This document shows positions 1 through 5,320 of a stretch of 6,103 nt of DNA, piece after piece. The notes under the pieces were generated by a model. The model saw only the letters and a program-made list of their open reading frames with translations, did no database searches and was not told the origin of the DNA. Position numbers and translations under genes: made by a program. The stretch's first letter is position 1, and every line of letters begins with the position of its first letter. Source of the DNA: Melaminivora alkalimesophila (GTDB lineage Bacteria > Pseudomonadota > Gammaproteobacteria > Burkholderiales > Burkholderiaceae_C); the NCBI RefSeq assembly GCF_000282995.1, contig NZ_ALEE01000657.1, forward strand, positions 1 through 6,103, given 5' to 3'.

Positions 1-549
1 GTCCGGCCGGCCGCCTGTGGCGTCGCTGCCCAGCACTTCGATGCGCGTGCTGGCGATGTGCGTGCGCGGACCCGGCTCCACGGCCACGCGGATGCTGCGC
101 GCCGGCGCGGGCGGGCCGGCCTCCTCGGTGGCCGCGCCCGCTGGTGGGGGCGCGTCGCCGCCTTCCAGGGCGATGGCGATCTCCGGGCTGAAATAGCCGA
201 GCGTCGCCAGCAGCTCGCGCACATTGGCCTCGGCCGCGCCCAGCAGGCGGCGCAGCTCGCCTTCCTGCAGGTCGGGCAAGTGGCGAAAACGCTGCAGCTC
301 CATGTGGCGTTCCAGGTATTCGCGCACCTGCTTGTCCTCGGCCTGCACCTGCAGGGCGAAGGCGTCCGGTCCGCTGCCTTCCGGGGCGTCCGTGGCGATC
401 GCCCCTTCCTCGCTGCCCGCGGGCGCCTGCTCGCCGCGCAGCAGGCTGCAGCCGGGCAGGGCGGCCACGGCCAGGCACAGCGACAGCAGCAACGCCGGCC
501 AGCGCGGCGCATTGCGGGGCGGGGGCGGGGGTCGGACGAGGAAGGGCAC
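1..549 (-). CDS. tamA: TamA-like outer-membrane assembly factor (Omp85 family), N-terminal part, cut by window edge
   Basis: The reverse strand from a GTG at 549 stays open for 183 codons to the window edge, so only the N-terminus is present. Residues 1-33 look like an export signal: a basic, Pro-rich start, then a hydrophobic run (about 18-30) ending LPGC with Cys34, a lipobox-like end whose Pro at -2 is unusual. After an acidic, Ala/Gly-rich linker (about 38-62), residues 64-130 read like the first POTRA domain of a TamA/BamA protein, with VREYLERHMELQ, an Arg/Leu-rich helix, then LLATLGYFSPEI. A Pro/Ala-rich insertion (131-150) precedes IRVAVEPGPRTHI, a typical POTRA strand. TamA works with TamB in the outer membrane in inserting or transporting beta-barrel proteins and in lipid homeostasis. 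The C-terminal barrel and any tamB would lie to the left. The start lies 7 nt after the VWA stop codon, with no clear Shine-Dalgarno, so coupled translation is likely. The GTG is chosen because no in-frame ATG or GTG lies just upstream. The TamA identity is inferred from POTRA-like sequence only. Confidence 0.72.
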   Translation of the reverse strand, partial: MPFLVRPPPPPRNAPRWPALLLSLCLAVAALPGCSLLRGEQAPAGSEEGAIATDAPEGSGPDAFALQVQAEDKQVREYLERHMELQRFRHLPDLQEGELRRLLGAAEANVRELLATLGYFSPEIAIALEGGDAPPPAGAATEEAGPPAPARSIRVAVEPGPRTHIASTRIEVLGSDATGGRPD

Positions 550-556
550 GGGTGGA

Positions 557-1744
557 TTATTTCGACAAAAGCCGCATCGCGTCTTCCAGCCCCTTGAGCG
601 ACAGCGGGAACATGCGGTGGCCCATCAGCTGCTGGATGATGGCGATGCTCTGGCGGTACTGCCACACGCCCTGCGGCTCGGGGTTGATCCACACGTGCTT
701 CGGAAAAGCGTTGGTCAGGCGCTGCAGCCACTCCGCGCCTGCTTCCTCGTTGTGGTATTCCACGCTGCCGCCGGGCTGCAGGATCTCGTAGGGGCTCATG
801 GTCGCGTCGCCCACGAAGACCAGCTTGTAGTCCTTGTTGTACTTGCGGATGATGTCCCAGGTCGGGAACTTCTCGGCGAAGCGCCGGCGGTTGTTCTTCC
901 ACATGAAGTCGTAGACGCAGTTGTGGAAGTAGTAGAACTCCAGGTGCTTGAACTCGGCCTTCACGGCCGAAAACAGCTCCTCGACGCGCTGGATGTGCTC
1001 GTCCATGGTGCCGCCCACGTCCATCAGCAGCAACAGCTTCACGTTGTTGTGCCGCTCGGGCACCATCTTCAGGTCCAGCCAGCCGGCGTTGGCGGCGGTG
1101 GAGCGGATGGTGTCGGGCAGGTCCAGCTCCAGCTCGCTGCCCGTGCGGGCGAACTTGCGCAGGCGGCGCAGCGCGACCTTGATGTTCCTCGTGCCCAGCT
1201 CCTGCGTGTCGTCGTAATCGCGGTAGGCGCGTTGCTCCCAGACCTTCACGGCGCTTCGGTTGCGCCCCGGCCCGCCGATGCGGATGCCCTGCGGGTTGTA
1301 GCCGCCGTGGCCGAAGGGGCTGGTGCCGCCGGTGCCGATCCACTTGCTGCCGCCCTCGTGGCGCCCCTTCTGCTCTTCCAGGCGTTTTTTGAGCGTCTCC
1401 ATCAGCTCGTCCCAGCCCATCTTCTCGATGGCGGCCTTCTGCTCGGGCGTGAGCTCGCGCTCGAGCATCTGGCGCAGCCAGTCGGCCGGGATCTCCTTGG
1501 TGATGTCGGTGAGCAGCTCCACGCCCTTGAAATACGCGGCGAAGGCGCGGTCGAACTTGTCGAAGTGCTTCTCGTCCTTGACGAGCGTGGTGCGCGCCAG
1601 GTGGTAGAAGTCCTCCATGCTCCAGGCGTCGTCGGAGTTCGGGCCGGCCACGCCGGCCTGCAGGGCTTCGAGCAGGGTCAGGAATTCCCGCACGGACACC
1701 GGCAGCTTGCCGGCGCGCAGGGCGTAGAAGAAGTCGATCAGCAT
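557..1744 (-). CDS. CoxE-like VWA domain protein, partner of the MoxR ATPase
   Basis: A 395-residue soluble protein without signal peptide or membrane segment. Residues 1-125 are helical and charged (start MLIDFFYALRAGKLPVSV is characteristic of the CoxE-like family). A Gly-rich linker follows (about 131-160: GGSKWIGTGG, then FGHGGYNPQG). The VWA domain covers about 232-370. Its metal-site (MIDAS) motif reads LLLLMDVGGTM (237-247), with Asp242, Gly244 and Thr246 where classical VWA domains have D-x-S-x-S. A later VGDATM (311-316) supplies the distal Asp313. Members of this family are encoded next to MoxR AAA+ ATPases and are thought to act as the substrate or metal-dependent adaptor in maturing a protein complex. 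In the carbon-monoxide dehydrogenase cluster, CoxD/CoxE act in this way on the Mo/Cu enzyme. No such enzyme is encoded here, so the client is unknown. The ATG lies 1 nt after the acetyltransferase stop (TGA-C-ATG), which implies translational coupling. The family is clear; the function is not. Confidence 0.9.
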   Translation of the reverse strand: MLIDFFYALRAGKLPVSVREFLTLLEALQAGVAGPNSDDAWSMEDFYHLARTTLVKDEKHFDKFDRAFAAYFKGVELLTDITKEIPADWLRQMLERELTPEQKAAIEKMGWDELMETLKKRLEEQKGRHEGGSKWIGTGGTSPFGHGGYNPQGIRIGGPGRNRSAVKVWEQRAYRDYDDTQELGTRNIKVALRRLRKFARTGSELELDLPDTIRSTAANAGWLDLKMVPERHNNVKLLLLMDVGGTMDEHIQRVEELFSAVKAEFKHLEFYYFHNCVYDFMWKNNRRRFAEKFPTWDIIRKYNKDYKLVFVGDATMSPYEILQPGGSVEYHNEEAGAEWLQRLTNAFPKHVWINPEPQGVWQYRQSIAIIQQLMGHRMFPLSLKGLEDAMRLLSK

Positions 1745-1745
1745 G

Positions 1746-2363
1746 TCAGGGGCTTCCAGCCTGGGGTCCGGCGGCGTGGCGCTCCAGGCGGTACAGCAGC
1801 TGGGCGCGCGCCTCGGGCCATTCGCCGGCGCGCATGCTGTACATCACCGTGTCGCGGATGGTGCCGTCGCGGCGCAGCGCATGGCCGCGGATCACGCCGT
1901 CCCGGAGGGCGCCCAGCCGCTCGATGGCGCGCTGGGACGCGAAATTGAAATTGTCGGTGCGCCAGCCCACCACCTGGCACTGCAGTGCGTCGAAGGCGTG
2001 GCCCATCATCAGCAGCTTGGCGGTGGTGTTGACGTGCGTGCGCTGCACGCCCTGTGCGTACCAGGTCCAGCCGATCTCCACGCGCCGCACGGCCGGCAGG
2101 ATGTCGTGGTAGCTGGTGCTGCCCACGACGCGGCCGCTCGCCTCGTCGATGACCGCGAAGGCCAGCCGGTGTCCGGCCTCGCGCATCGCGAGCGCCTGCT
2201 CGATGTAGGCGCGCTCCTCGCCCGGCGCCGGCACGGAGGTCACGCGCAGGCGCCACAACTTGCCGTCGGCGGCGGCCTGCGCGAGGCCGGCCTCGTGCCG
2301 CAGCGCCAGCGGCTCCAGGCGCAGGCCCCGCCCCTGCAGGGTGACGGGCTCGACGAAGGCCAT
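1746..2363 (-). CDS. GNAT-family N-acetyltransferase, RimJ/RimL type
   Basis: A 205-residue cytoplasmic acetyltransferase that would move an acetyl group from acetyl-CoA to an amine on a protein or small molecule; the acceptor cannot be read from sequence. The GNAT fold runs over about residues 6-180. The early strand is LRLEPLALRHEAGL. The central strands are LAFAVIDEASGRVVGSTSY (68-85) and VRRVEIGWTWY (92-102). The acetyl-CoA loop and following helix are QGVQRTHVNTTAKLLMMGHAF (104-124), and the late motif is RTDNFNFASQRAIERLGA (135-152), ending in DGTIRDTVMYSM. The loop carries QRTHVNT in place of the usual Gly-x-Gly, a variant I associate with a RimJ/RimL-like subgroup. The last 20 residues are a low-complexity tail. 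The gene lies between a MoxR ATPase and its VWA partner, with gaps of 27 and 1 nt, so it is very probably in the same operon. The start is supported by GGAG motifs upstream. An enzyme is likely because the core motifs are intact. Confidence 0.88.
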   Translation of the reverse strand: MAFVEPVTLQGRGLRLEPLALRHEAGLAQAAADGKLWRLRVTSVPAPGEERAYIEQALAMREAGHRLAFAVIDEASGRVVGSTSYHDILPAVRRVEIGWTWYAQGVQRTHVNTTAKLLMMGHAFDALQCQVVGWRTDNFNFASQRAIERLGALRDGVIRGHALRRDGTIRDTVMYSMRAGEWPEARAQLLYRLERHAAGPQAGSP

Positions 2364-2367
2364 GGCG

Positions 2368-2376
2368 CTCCGCTCC
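2368..2376 (-). promoter_or_regulatory. Tandem Shine-Dalgarno candidates for the acetyltransferase
   Basis: On the minus strand the 27-nt gap between the MoxR stop and the acetyltransferase ATG contains two GGAG copies in a CGGAG repeat. One lies 9 nt and the other 4 nt before the ATG. The 9-nt copy has the better spacing. This supports the ATG at 2363 as the true start and suggests the gene can be initiated independently inside the operon mRNA. Confidence 0.5.
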
Positions 2377-2390
2377 GCTCGGCGCTGCGC

Positions 2391-3233
2391 TCAGCGGTTG
2401 CGCTGGTTCATGAAGACCAGCTTCTCGAACAGGCTCACGTCCTGTTCGTTCTTGAGCAGCGCCCCCACCAGCGGCGGCACCGACACCTTGTTGTCGGCCG
2501 ACTGCAGCGCCTCCAGCGGAATTTCCTCGGCCAGCAGCAGCTTCAGCCAGTCGATGAACTCGCTGGTGGAGGGCTTCTTCTTCAGGCCCGGCAGGTTGCG
2601 GATGTCGTAGAAGGTCTTCATCGCCGCCGTGAGCAGCCCGCTCTTGAGCGTCGGGAAGTGCACGTCCACGATCTTCTTCATGGTCTCCGGCTCGGGGAAC
2701 TTGATGTAGTGGAAGAAGCAGCGGCGCAGGAAGGCGTCGGGCAGCTCCTTCTCGTTGTTGGAAGTGATGAAGACCAGCGGGCGGTGCTTGGCACGGATCA
2801 GCTCGCGCGTCTCGTAGCAGTAGAACTCCATGCGGTCGAGCTCGCGCAGCAGGTCGTTGGGGAATTCGATGTCGGCCTTGTCGATCTCGTCGATCAAGAG
2901 CGCCACGGGTTCGTCGGCCGTGAAGGCCTGCCAGAGCACGCCACGGACGATGTAGTTCTGGATGTCCTTGACGCGCTCGTCGCCCAGCTGCGAGTCGCGC
3001 AGGCGGCTCACGGCGTCGTACTCGTACAGCCCCTGCTGGGCCTTGGTGGTGGACTTGATGTGCCACTGCAAAAGCGGCATGCCCAGGGCCGTCGCCACTT
3101 CCTCGGCCAGCAGCGTCTTGCCGGTGCCGGGCTCGCCCTTGACCAGCAGCGGGCGCTGCAGCTTGATGGCGGCGTTCACCGCCAGCATCAGGTCCTGCGT
3201 GGCGACGTAGTTCTCGGAGCCTTGAAACTTCAT
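2391..3233 (-). CDS. MoxR-family AAA+ ATPase
   Basis: A 280-residue cytoplasmic AAA+ ATPase. Walker A is GEPGTGKT (33-40) and Walker B is LLIDEID (112-118, Asp115/Glu116). Sensor 1 is FITSNN (155-160), and paired arginines 170-171 in FLRRC fit the Arg finger. The C-terminal helical lid follows from about 180. The start MKFQGSENYVAT is the family's usual beginning. An in-frame ATG at 3275 would add 14 hydrophobic residues that are not conserved in the family as I know it, so 3233 is preferred, although no good Shine-Dalgarno precedes either. MoxR ATPases form rings that act as chaperones for assembly or metal insertion, usually with a VWA protein, here the CoxE-like product two genes downstream. 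It is the first gene of the minus-strand cluster and is divergent from the cytochrome gene. It resembles the CoxD/APE2220-like branch more than RavA, though that subfamily call is inference. All catalytic motifs are intact. Confidence 0.93.
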   Translation of the reverse strand: MKFQGSENYVATQDLMLAVNAAIKLQRPLLVKGEPGTGKTLLAEEVATALGMPLLQWHIKSTTKAQQGLYEYDAVSRLRDSQLGDERVKDIQNYIVRGVLWQAFTADEPVALLIDEIDKADIEFPNDLLRELDRMEFYCYETRELIRAKHRPLVFITSNNEKELPDAFLRRCFFHYIKFPEPETMKKIVDVHFPTLKSGLLTAAMKTFYDIRNLPGLKKKPSTSEFIDWLKLLLAEEIPLEALQSADNKVSVPPLVGALLKNEQDVSLFEKLVFMNQRNR

Positions 3234-3268
3234 GGAGCTTGAAAATGGGAGGAAAACAAGGGAAAGCG

Positions 3269-3302
3269 TTGACAAAGAGGCTTGACAGCCGGTCGCTATA
3301 AT
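3269..3302 (+). promoter_or_regulatory. Probable promoter of the cytochrome gene with odd spacing
   Basis: A perfect TATAAT lies at 3297-3302, about 50 nt before the cytochrome ATG. Two perfect TTGACA hexamers lie upstream at 3269-3274 and 3282-3287, 13 bp apart. Their distances to the -10 are 22 and 9 bp, neither matching the 16-18 bp that sigma70 polymerase prefers, and the hexamer at 17 bp (AAAGAG) is poor. The -10 looks real and would start RNA near 3309. The TTGACA copies may be activator half-sites or remnants. No convincing promoter for the divergent MoxR operon was seen on the minus strand in the same gap. Confidence 0.5.
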
Positions 3303-3327
3303 CTTTTTTCACCAACGCCGAGACAAC

Positions 3328-3341
3328 CAATCACCTGATTG
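3328..3341. repeat. Perfect inverted repeat CAATCA-CC-TGATTG in the cytochrome 5' leader
   Basis: Six-base arms separated by 2 bp lie between the predicted RNA start and the cytochrome ATG, ending 10 nt before it. As DNA it could be a small operator. As RNA it could form only a weak 5-bp stem with a 4-nt loop where a ribosome-binding site would be expected, and no Shine-Dalgarno is otherwise visible. It does not match the FNR/Anr consensus. A role is inference only. Confidence 0.35.
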
Positions 3342-3351
3342 TGCGCGCAAA

Positions 3352-4008
3352 ATGAAAAAAACCTGGATCACCATCTTTGGCCTCGCTGTCGCGTGGGCGA
3401 CCGGCGCAGCAAGCGCCCAGGACATCAAGGGCGACGCGGGCGCCGGCGCCGGCAAGGTCGCCATGTGCATCGGCTGCCATGGCATCCCCGGCTACCAGGC
3501 GAGTTTCCCCGAAGTGCACAAGGTGCCGATGATCTCGGGCCAGAACGCAGGCTACATCGCCGCGGCGCTGCACGCCTACCAGAAGGGCGAGCGGCGCCAC
3601 CCCACCATGCGCAGCATCGCCGACTCGCTGTCGGAGCAGGACATCGCCGACCTGGCGGCCTATTACGCGGCGCAGGGCGGGGGCGAGGGGGGCGCCAAGG
3701 CTGCGCGCGAGCCGAGTGGACAGGTGGCGCAGCTGCTGCAAAAGGGTGCCTGCGTGTCCTGCCACGGCGACAACTTTTCCAAACCCATCGACGGCTCCTA
3801 CCCGAAGATTGCCGGGCAGCACGCCGACTACCTGTTCGTCGCCCTCAAGTCCTACAAGCACGACCCCAGCGCCTACGTGGGGCGCAGCAATGGCGTCATG
3901 GCGGGCATCGCCAAGCAGTTCAGCAACGCCGAGCTCAAGGAGATGGCGCGCTACCTGGGCTCGCTCGAGGGGGACTTGAAGGTGGTGCCGCAATCGCGCT
4001 TCCGCTGA
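3352..4008 (+). CDS. Periplasmic di-haem cytochrome c (cytochrome c4 type)
   Basis: A 218-residue exported electron carrier. Residues 1-22 are a Sec signal peptide (MKKTW, hydrophobic core, then AASA with cleavage before Gln23). Two haem-attachment motifs follow, CIGCH (39-43) and CVSCH (134-138), one per class I cytochrome domain. Likely axial methionines are Met86 in HPTMRSIA and Met183 in NGVMAGIA, each followed by the L-x-x-L/Y helix typical of these domains (DIADLAAYYAAQ and ELKEMARYLGSL). A Gly-rich hinge (109-115) joins the halves. Length and layout match cytochrome c4, which passes electrons from the bc1 complex or other donors to terminal oxidases. It is monocistronic: a promoter lies upstream and a strong hairpin 27 nt after the stop. 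The ATG has no obvious Shine-Dalgarno. A related di-haem c-type cytochrome from another pathway cannot be excluded. Confidence 0.93.
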   Translation: MKKTWITIFGLAVAWATGAASAQDIKGDAGAGAGKVAMCIGCHGIPGYQASFPEVHKVPMISGQNAGYIAAALHAYQKGERRHPTMRSIADSLSEQDIADLAAYYAAQGGGEGGAKAAREPSGQVAQLLQKGACVSCHGDNFSKPIDGSYPKIAGQHADYLFVALKSYKHDPSAYVGRSNGVMAGIAKQFSNAELKEMARYLGSLEGDLKVVPQSRFR

Positions 4009-4032
4009 AGACCTGCCCTCCGAGACCGACCG

Positions 4033-4058
4033 AAAAGCCCGCATCTGCGGGCTTCTTG
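4033..4058 (+). terminator. Rho-independent terminator after the cytochrome gene
   Basis: AAGCCCGCA (4035-4043) pairs perfectly with TGCGGGCTT (4046-4054), giving at least 8 bp of stem with a tetraloop, followed on the plus strand by a short pyrimidine tract (CTTCTTG). On the minus strand the same hairpin ends in GGGCTTTTC, so it may be bidirectional and also stop antisense transcription arriving from the DUF1841 side. Confidence 0.8.
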
Positions 4059-4109
4059 CCCTCTACTGCAGCCATTGGGACGTTTTCCGCAGGCATCGGA
4101 TCGAAGGCC

Positions 4110-4138
4110 TTGTCAAGGGGCTGTTGTTTTCGTACAAT
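4110..4138 (+). promoter_or_regulatory. Sigma70 promoter upstream of the universal stress protein
   Basis: TTGTCA (4110-4115) and TACAAT (4133-4138) are separated by exactly 17 bp and each differs from consensus by one base. The predicted RNA start is about 4145. This is the best-formed promoter in the window. It leaves a leader of about 250 nt before the TTG start at 4397. Confidence 0.75.
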
Positions 4139-4142
4139 AAGC

Positions 4143-4225
4143 GGGATCCGCGGCCGGCGCTTCAGCCGCCTGGCCCGCCCGGATGCCAGCCGTCCACGCT
4201 GACCGTGGTCTGGGCGGTCGATCCC
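4143..4225 (+). other. Candidate structured RNA at the 5' end of the stress-protein leader
   Basis: GGGATC (4143-4148) is exactly complementary to GATCCC (4220-4225) and would close a three-way junction. Hairpin A (4152-4175) has 8 bp: 4152-4155 with 4172-4175 and 4156-4159 with 4167-4170, with one bulged T at 4171. Hairpin B (4186-4213) pairs CCAG with CTGG and then CCACG with CGTGG around a CTGAC loop. The closing helix begins within two bases of the RNA start predicted from the promoter. I match it to no known riboswitch or small RNA family. GC-rich DNA folds easily, so the structure could be chance. It could be a leader element, a small RNA, or neither. Confidence 0.3.
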
Positions 4226-4381
4226 ATGGCCCGCTTGTGGCCGGCCGCCGTGGCCTATGCGGCCCTCTGTCCTGGCTCCGCCCCCGTGCAGCCCCGTCGC
4301 CCGGCTGCGGCTCCGTGCGTGTCCCTTCTCTGGGCCCCGACCGGGCCGGCCGCCGTGCTTTTCTTGCCCGCCCCTGTCCCG
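4226..4381 (+). other. Remaining leader before the stress protein, no confident gene
   Basis: This is GC-rich sequence between the candidate structured RNA and the Shine-Dalgarno. It is open in the frame of the stress protein and contains an in-frame ATG at 4226, which would add 57 residues rich in Ala, Pro and Leu. That ATG has no Shine-Dalgarno and the extension resembles no domain, so it is taken as untranslated. A 14-bp direct repeat (GGCCGGCCGCCGTG) occurs at 4239-4252 and 4344-4357. No terminator or RNA gene is evident. Confidence 0.4.
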
Positions 4382-4389
4382 AAGGAGGT
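4382..4389 (+). promoter_or_regulatory. Consensus Shine-Dalgarno that sets the TTG start
   Basis: AAGGAGGT is fully complementary to the 3' end of 16S rRNA and sits 7 nt before TTG at 4397. It decides the start of the stress-protein gene over the in-frame ATGs at 4124 and 4226, neither of which has such a site. Confidence 0.85.
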
Positions 4390-4396
4390 ATCCGCC

Positions 4397-5320
4397 TTGC
4401 GCTTGCAGCACATCCTTGCCGCCACCGATTTTTCCCGCCCTGCCGAACAGGCACTGGATCGCGCCGCCCTGCTGGCTGCCGAGCATGGCGCCGCGCTGGA
4501 GCTGGTGTTCGTCGGCGACCAAGGGCGTGGGCAGCCCACCGGCCCGGCCGAGCGGCTGGCACAGCGCGCCCGGCAGCTCGCCCGGCGCCACCGCCTGCCG
4601 CACGTGCAGGCCTTGCCGCTGCCCGCCGCGGGAGCGGGCAGGGCGCGCGCCGTGCTGGACGCCGCCGGGCAGGCCGACCTGGTCGTTCTGGACGGCGACG
4701 CCCGCGCAGCGGACCGTGGCCTGCGCCCGTTCAGGCAGCTGATGGCGCTGCTGCAGCTGCTGCGCGCGGCCCGTTGCCCGGTGCTGCTGGTGCGCCGTCC
4801 GGCCGAGAGACCTTATGCCCACGTGCTGGTAGACGCCCGCCACGATGCCGGCGGGGCGCTGCTGCGCTGTGCGGGCGGGCTCCAGCCCCGCGCGGCGCTG
4901 GAGCTCTTCCATGCCGCACAGCCCCGGGGCCTGCGCTGCCGCGCCGCCTTCGAGCGGGCCCTGCGCCATCCGCCGGCTGTGCCGCATGCCGCCCTGCGCG
5001 AGCTGTACGTCTCGGATGCCTTCGACGCGCGGCGCAACCGCGTGGACCTCGCGCTGCGCGGCGCCGACGCCGTGCGCCAGCTGGCGGTACAGCAGCACAG
5101 CGTGGCGGCCGACCTGGTGGCGCTCGCCCACCGCCCGCGCCACCCGCTGCTGGAGGGCCTGCGCCCCGGCGCCGTGCCCAGGCTGCTGACGGGGGAAGCG
5201 GCCGTGGCCTGCGACGTGCTGGTGCTGCCGTCTGCGGGCAGGGTCGGGCGTCCCGCACCTGTGCCTGCGCGTGGCCCGGCTCAGTCCGCGGTCGCGCGCC
5301 GCTGGACGCAGGCCACGTAA
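4397..5320 (+). CDS. Tandem-domain universal stress protein (UspA family)
   Basis: A 307-residue cytoplasmic protein starting at TTG. Domain 1 (about 3-133) opens with LQHILAATDFSRPAEQAL, the typical Usp first strand and Asp-x-Ser turn. It continues through ELVFVGD and ADLVVLDG (93-100) and ends with LLRAARCPVLLVRR, the standard last helix and strand. Domain 2 (about 140-278) is more diverged, with HVLVDARHDAGGALL at the front and GAVPRLLTGEAAVACDVLVLP at the back. The ATP-binding signature G-2x-G-9x-G-S/T is not recognisable in domain 1, so nucleotide binding there is doubtful. Tandem Usp proteins are made under starvation, redox or low-oxygen stress, but the molecular role is usually unknown. 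The gene has its own promoter and long leader. Its 3' end overlaps the convergent DUF1841 gene by 40 bp and no terminator hairpin is visible after it. Very high Ala/Arg/Leu content suggests a loosely constrained sequence. Confidence 0.82.
   Translation: MRLQHILAATDFSRPAEQALDRAALLAAEHGAALELVFVGDQGRGQPTGPAERLAQRARQLARRHRLPHVQALPLPAAGAGRARAVLDAAGQADLVVLDGDARAADRGLRPFRQLMALLQLLRAARCPVLLVRRPAERPYAHVLVDARHDAGGALLRCAGGLQPRAALELFHAAQPRGLRCRAAFERALRHPPAVPHAALRELYVSDAFDARRNRVDLALRGADAVRQLAVQQHSVAADLVALAHRPRHPLLEGLRPGAVPRLLTGEAAVACDVLVLPSAGRVGRPAPVPARGPAQSAVARRWTQAT

Noticed and set aside
3234..3275. 14-residue N-terminal extension of the MoxR ATPase from ATG 3275
   Set aside because: The extra residues (MSTLSLVFLPFSSS) are not typical of the family, whose proteins usually begin MKF-x-G. 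No ribosome-binding site supports the earlier ATG.
1738..3330. Long minus-strand open frame of 530 codons across the acetyltransferase and MoxR genes
   Set aside because: It reads the same DNA in a different frame from two proteins with intact family motifs. Its translation is Arg/Ala/Gly-rich without domains, as expected for a shadow in GC-rich DNA.
3328..3341. FNR/Anr box for oxygen control of the cytochrome
   Set aside because: The consensus is TTGAT-N4-ATCAA. The palindrome here has the arms in the opposite order (AATCA-N2-TGATT) and lies downstream of the predicted RNA start.
3331..4044. Minus-strand open frame of 237 codons antisense to the cytochrome gene
   Set aside because: The plus-strand frame has a signal peptide and two CXXCH motifs. 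The antisense frame has no recognisable domain and extends into the terminator.
4124..4396. N-terminal extension of the stress protein from ATG 4124 or 4226
   Set aside because: The ATG at 4124 lies upstream of the predicted -10 and RNA start. The 4226 ATG has no Shine-Dalgarno and would add a non-Usp segment, while the TTG at 4397 has a perfect Shine-Dalgarno and begins exactly at the Usp fold.
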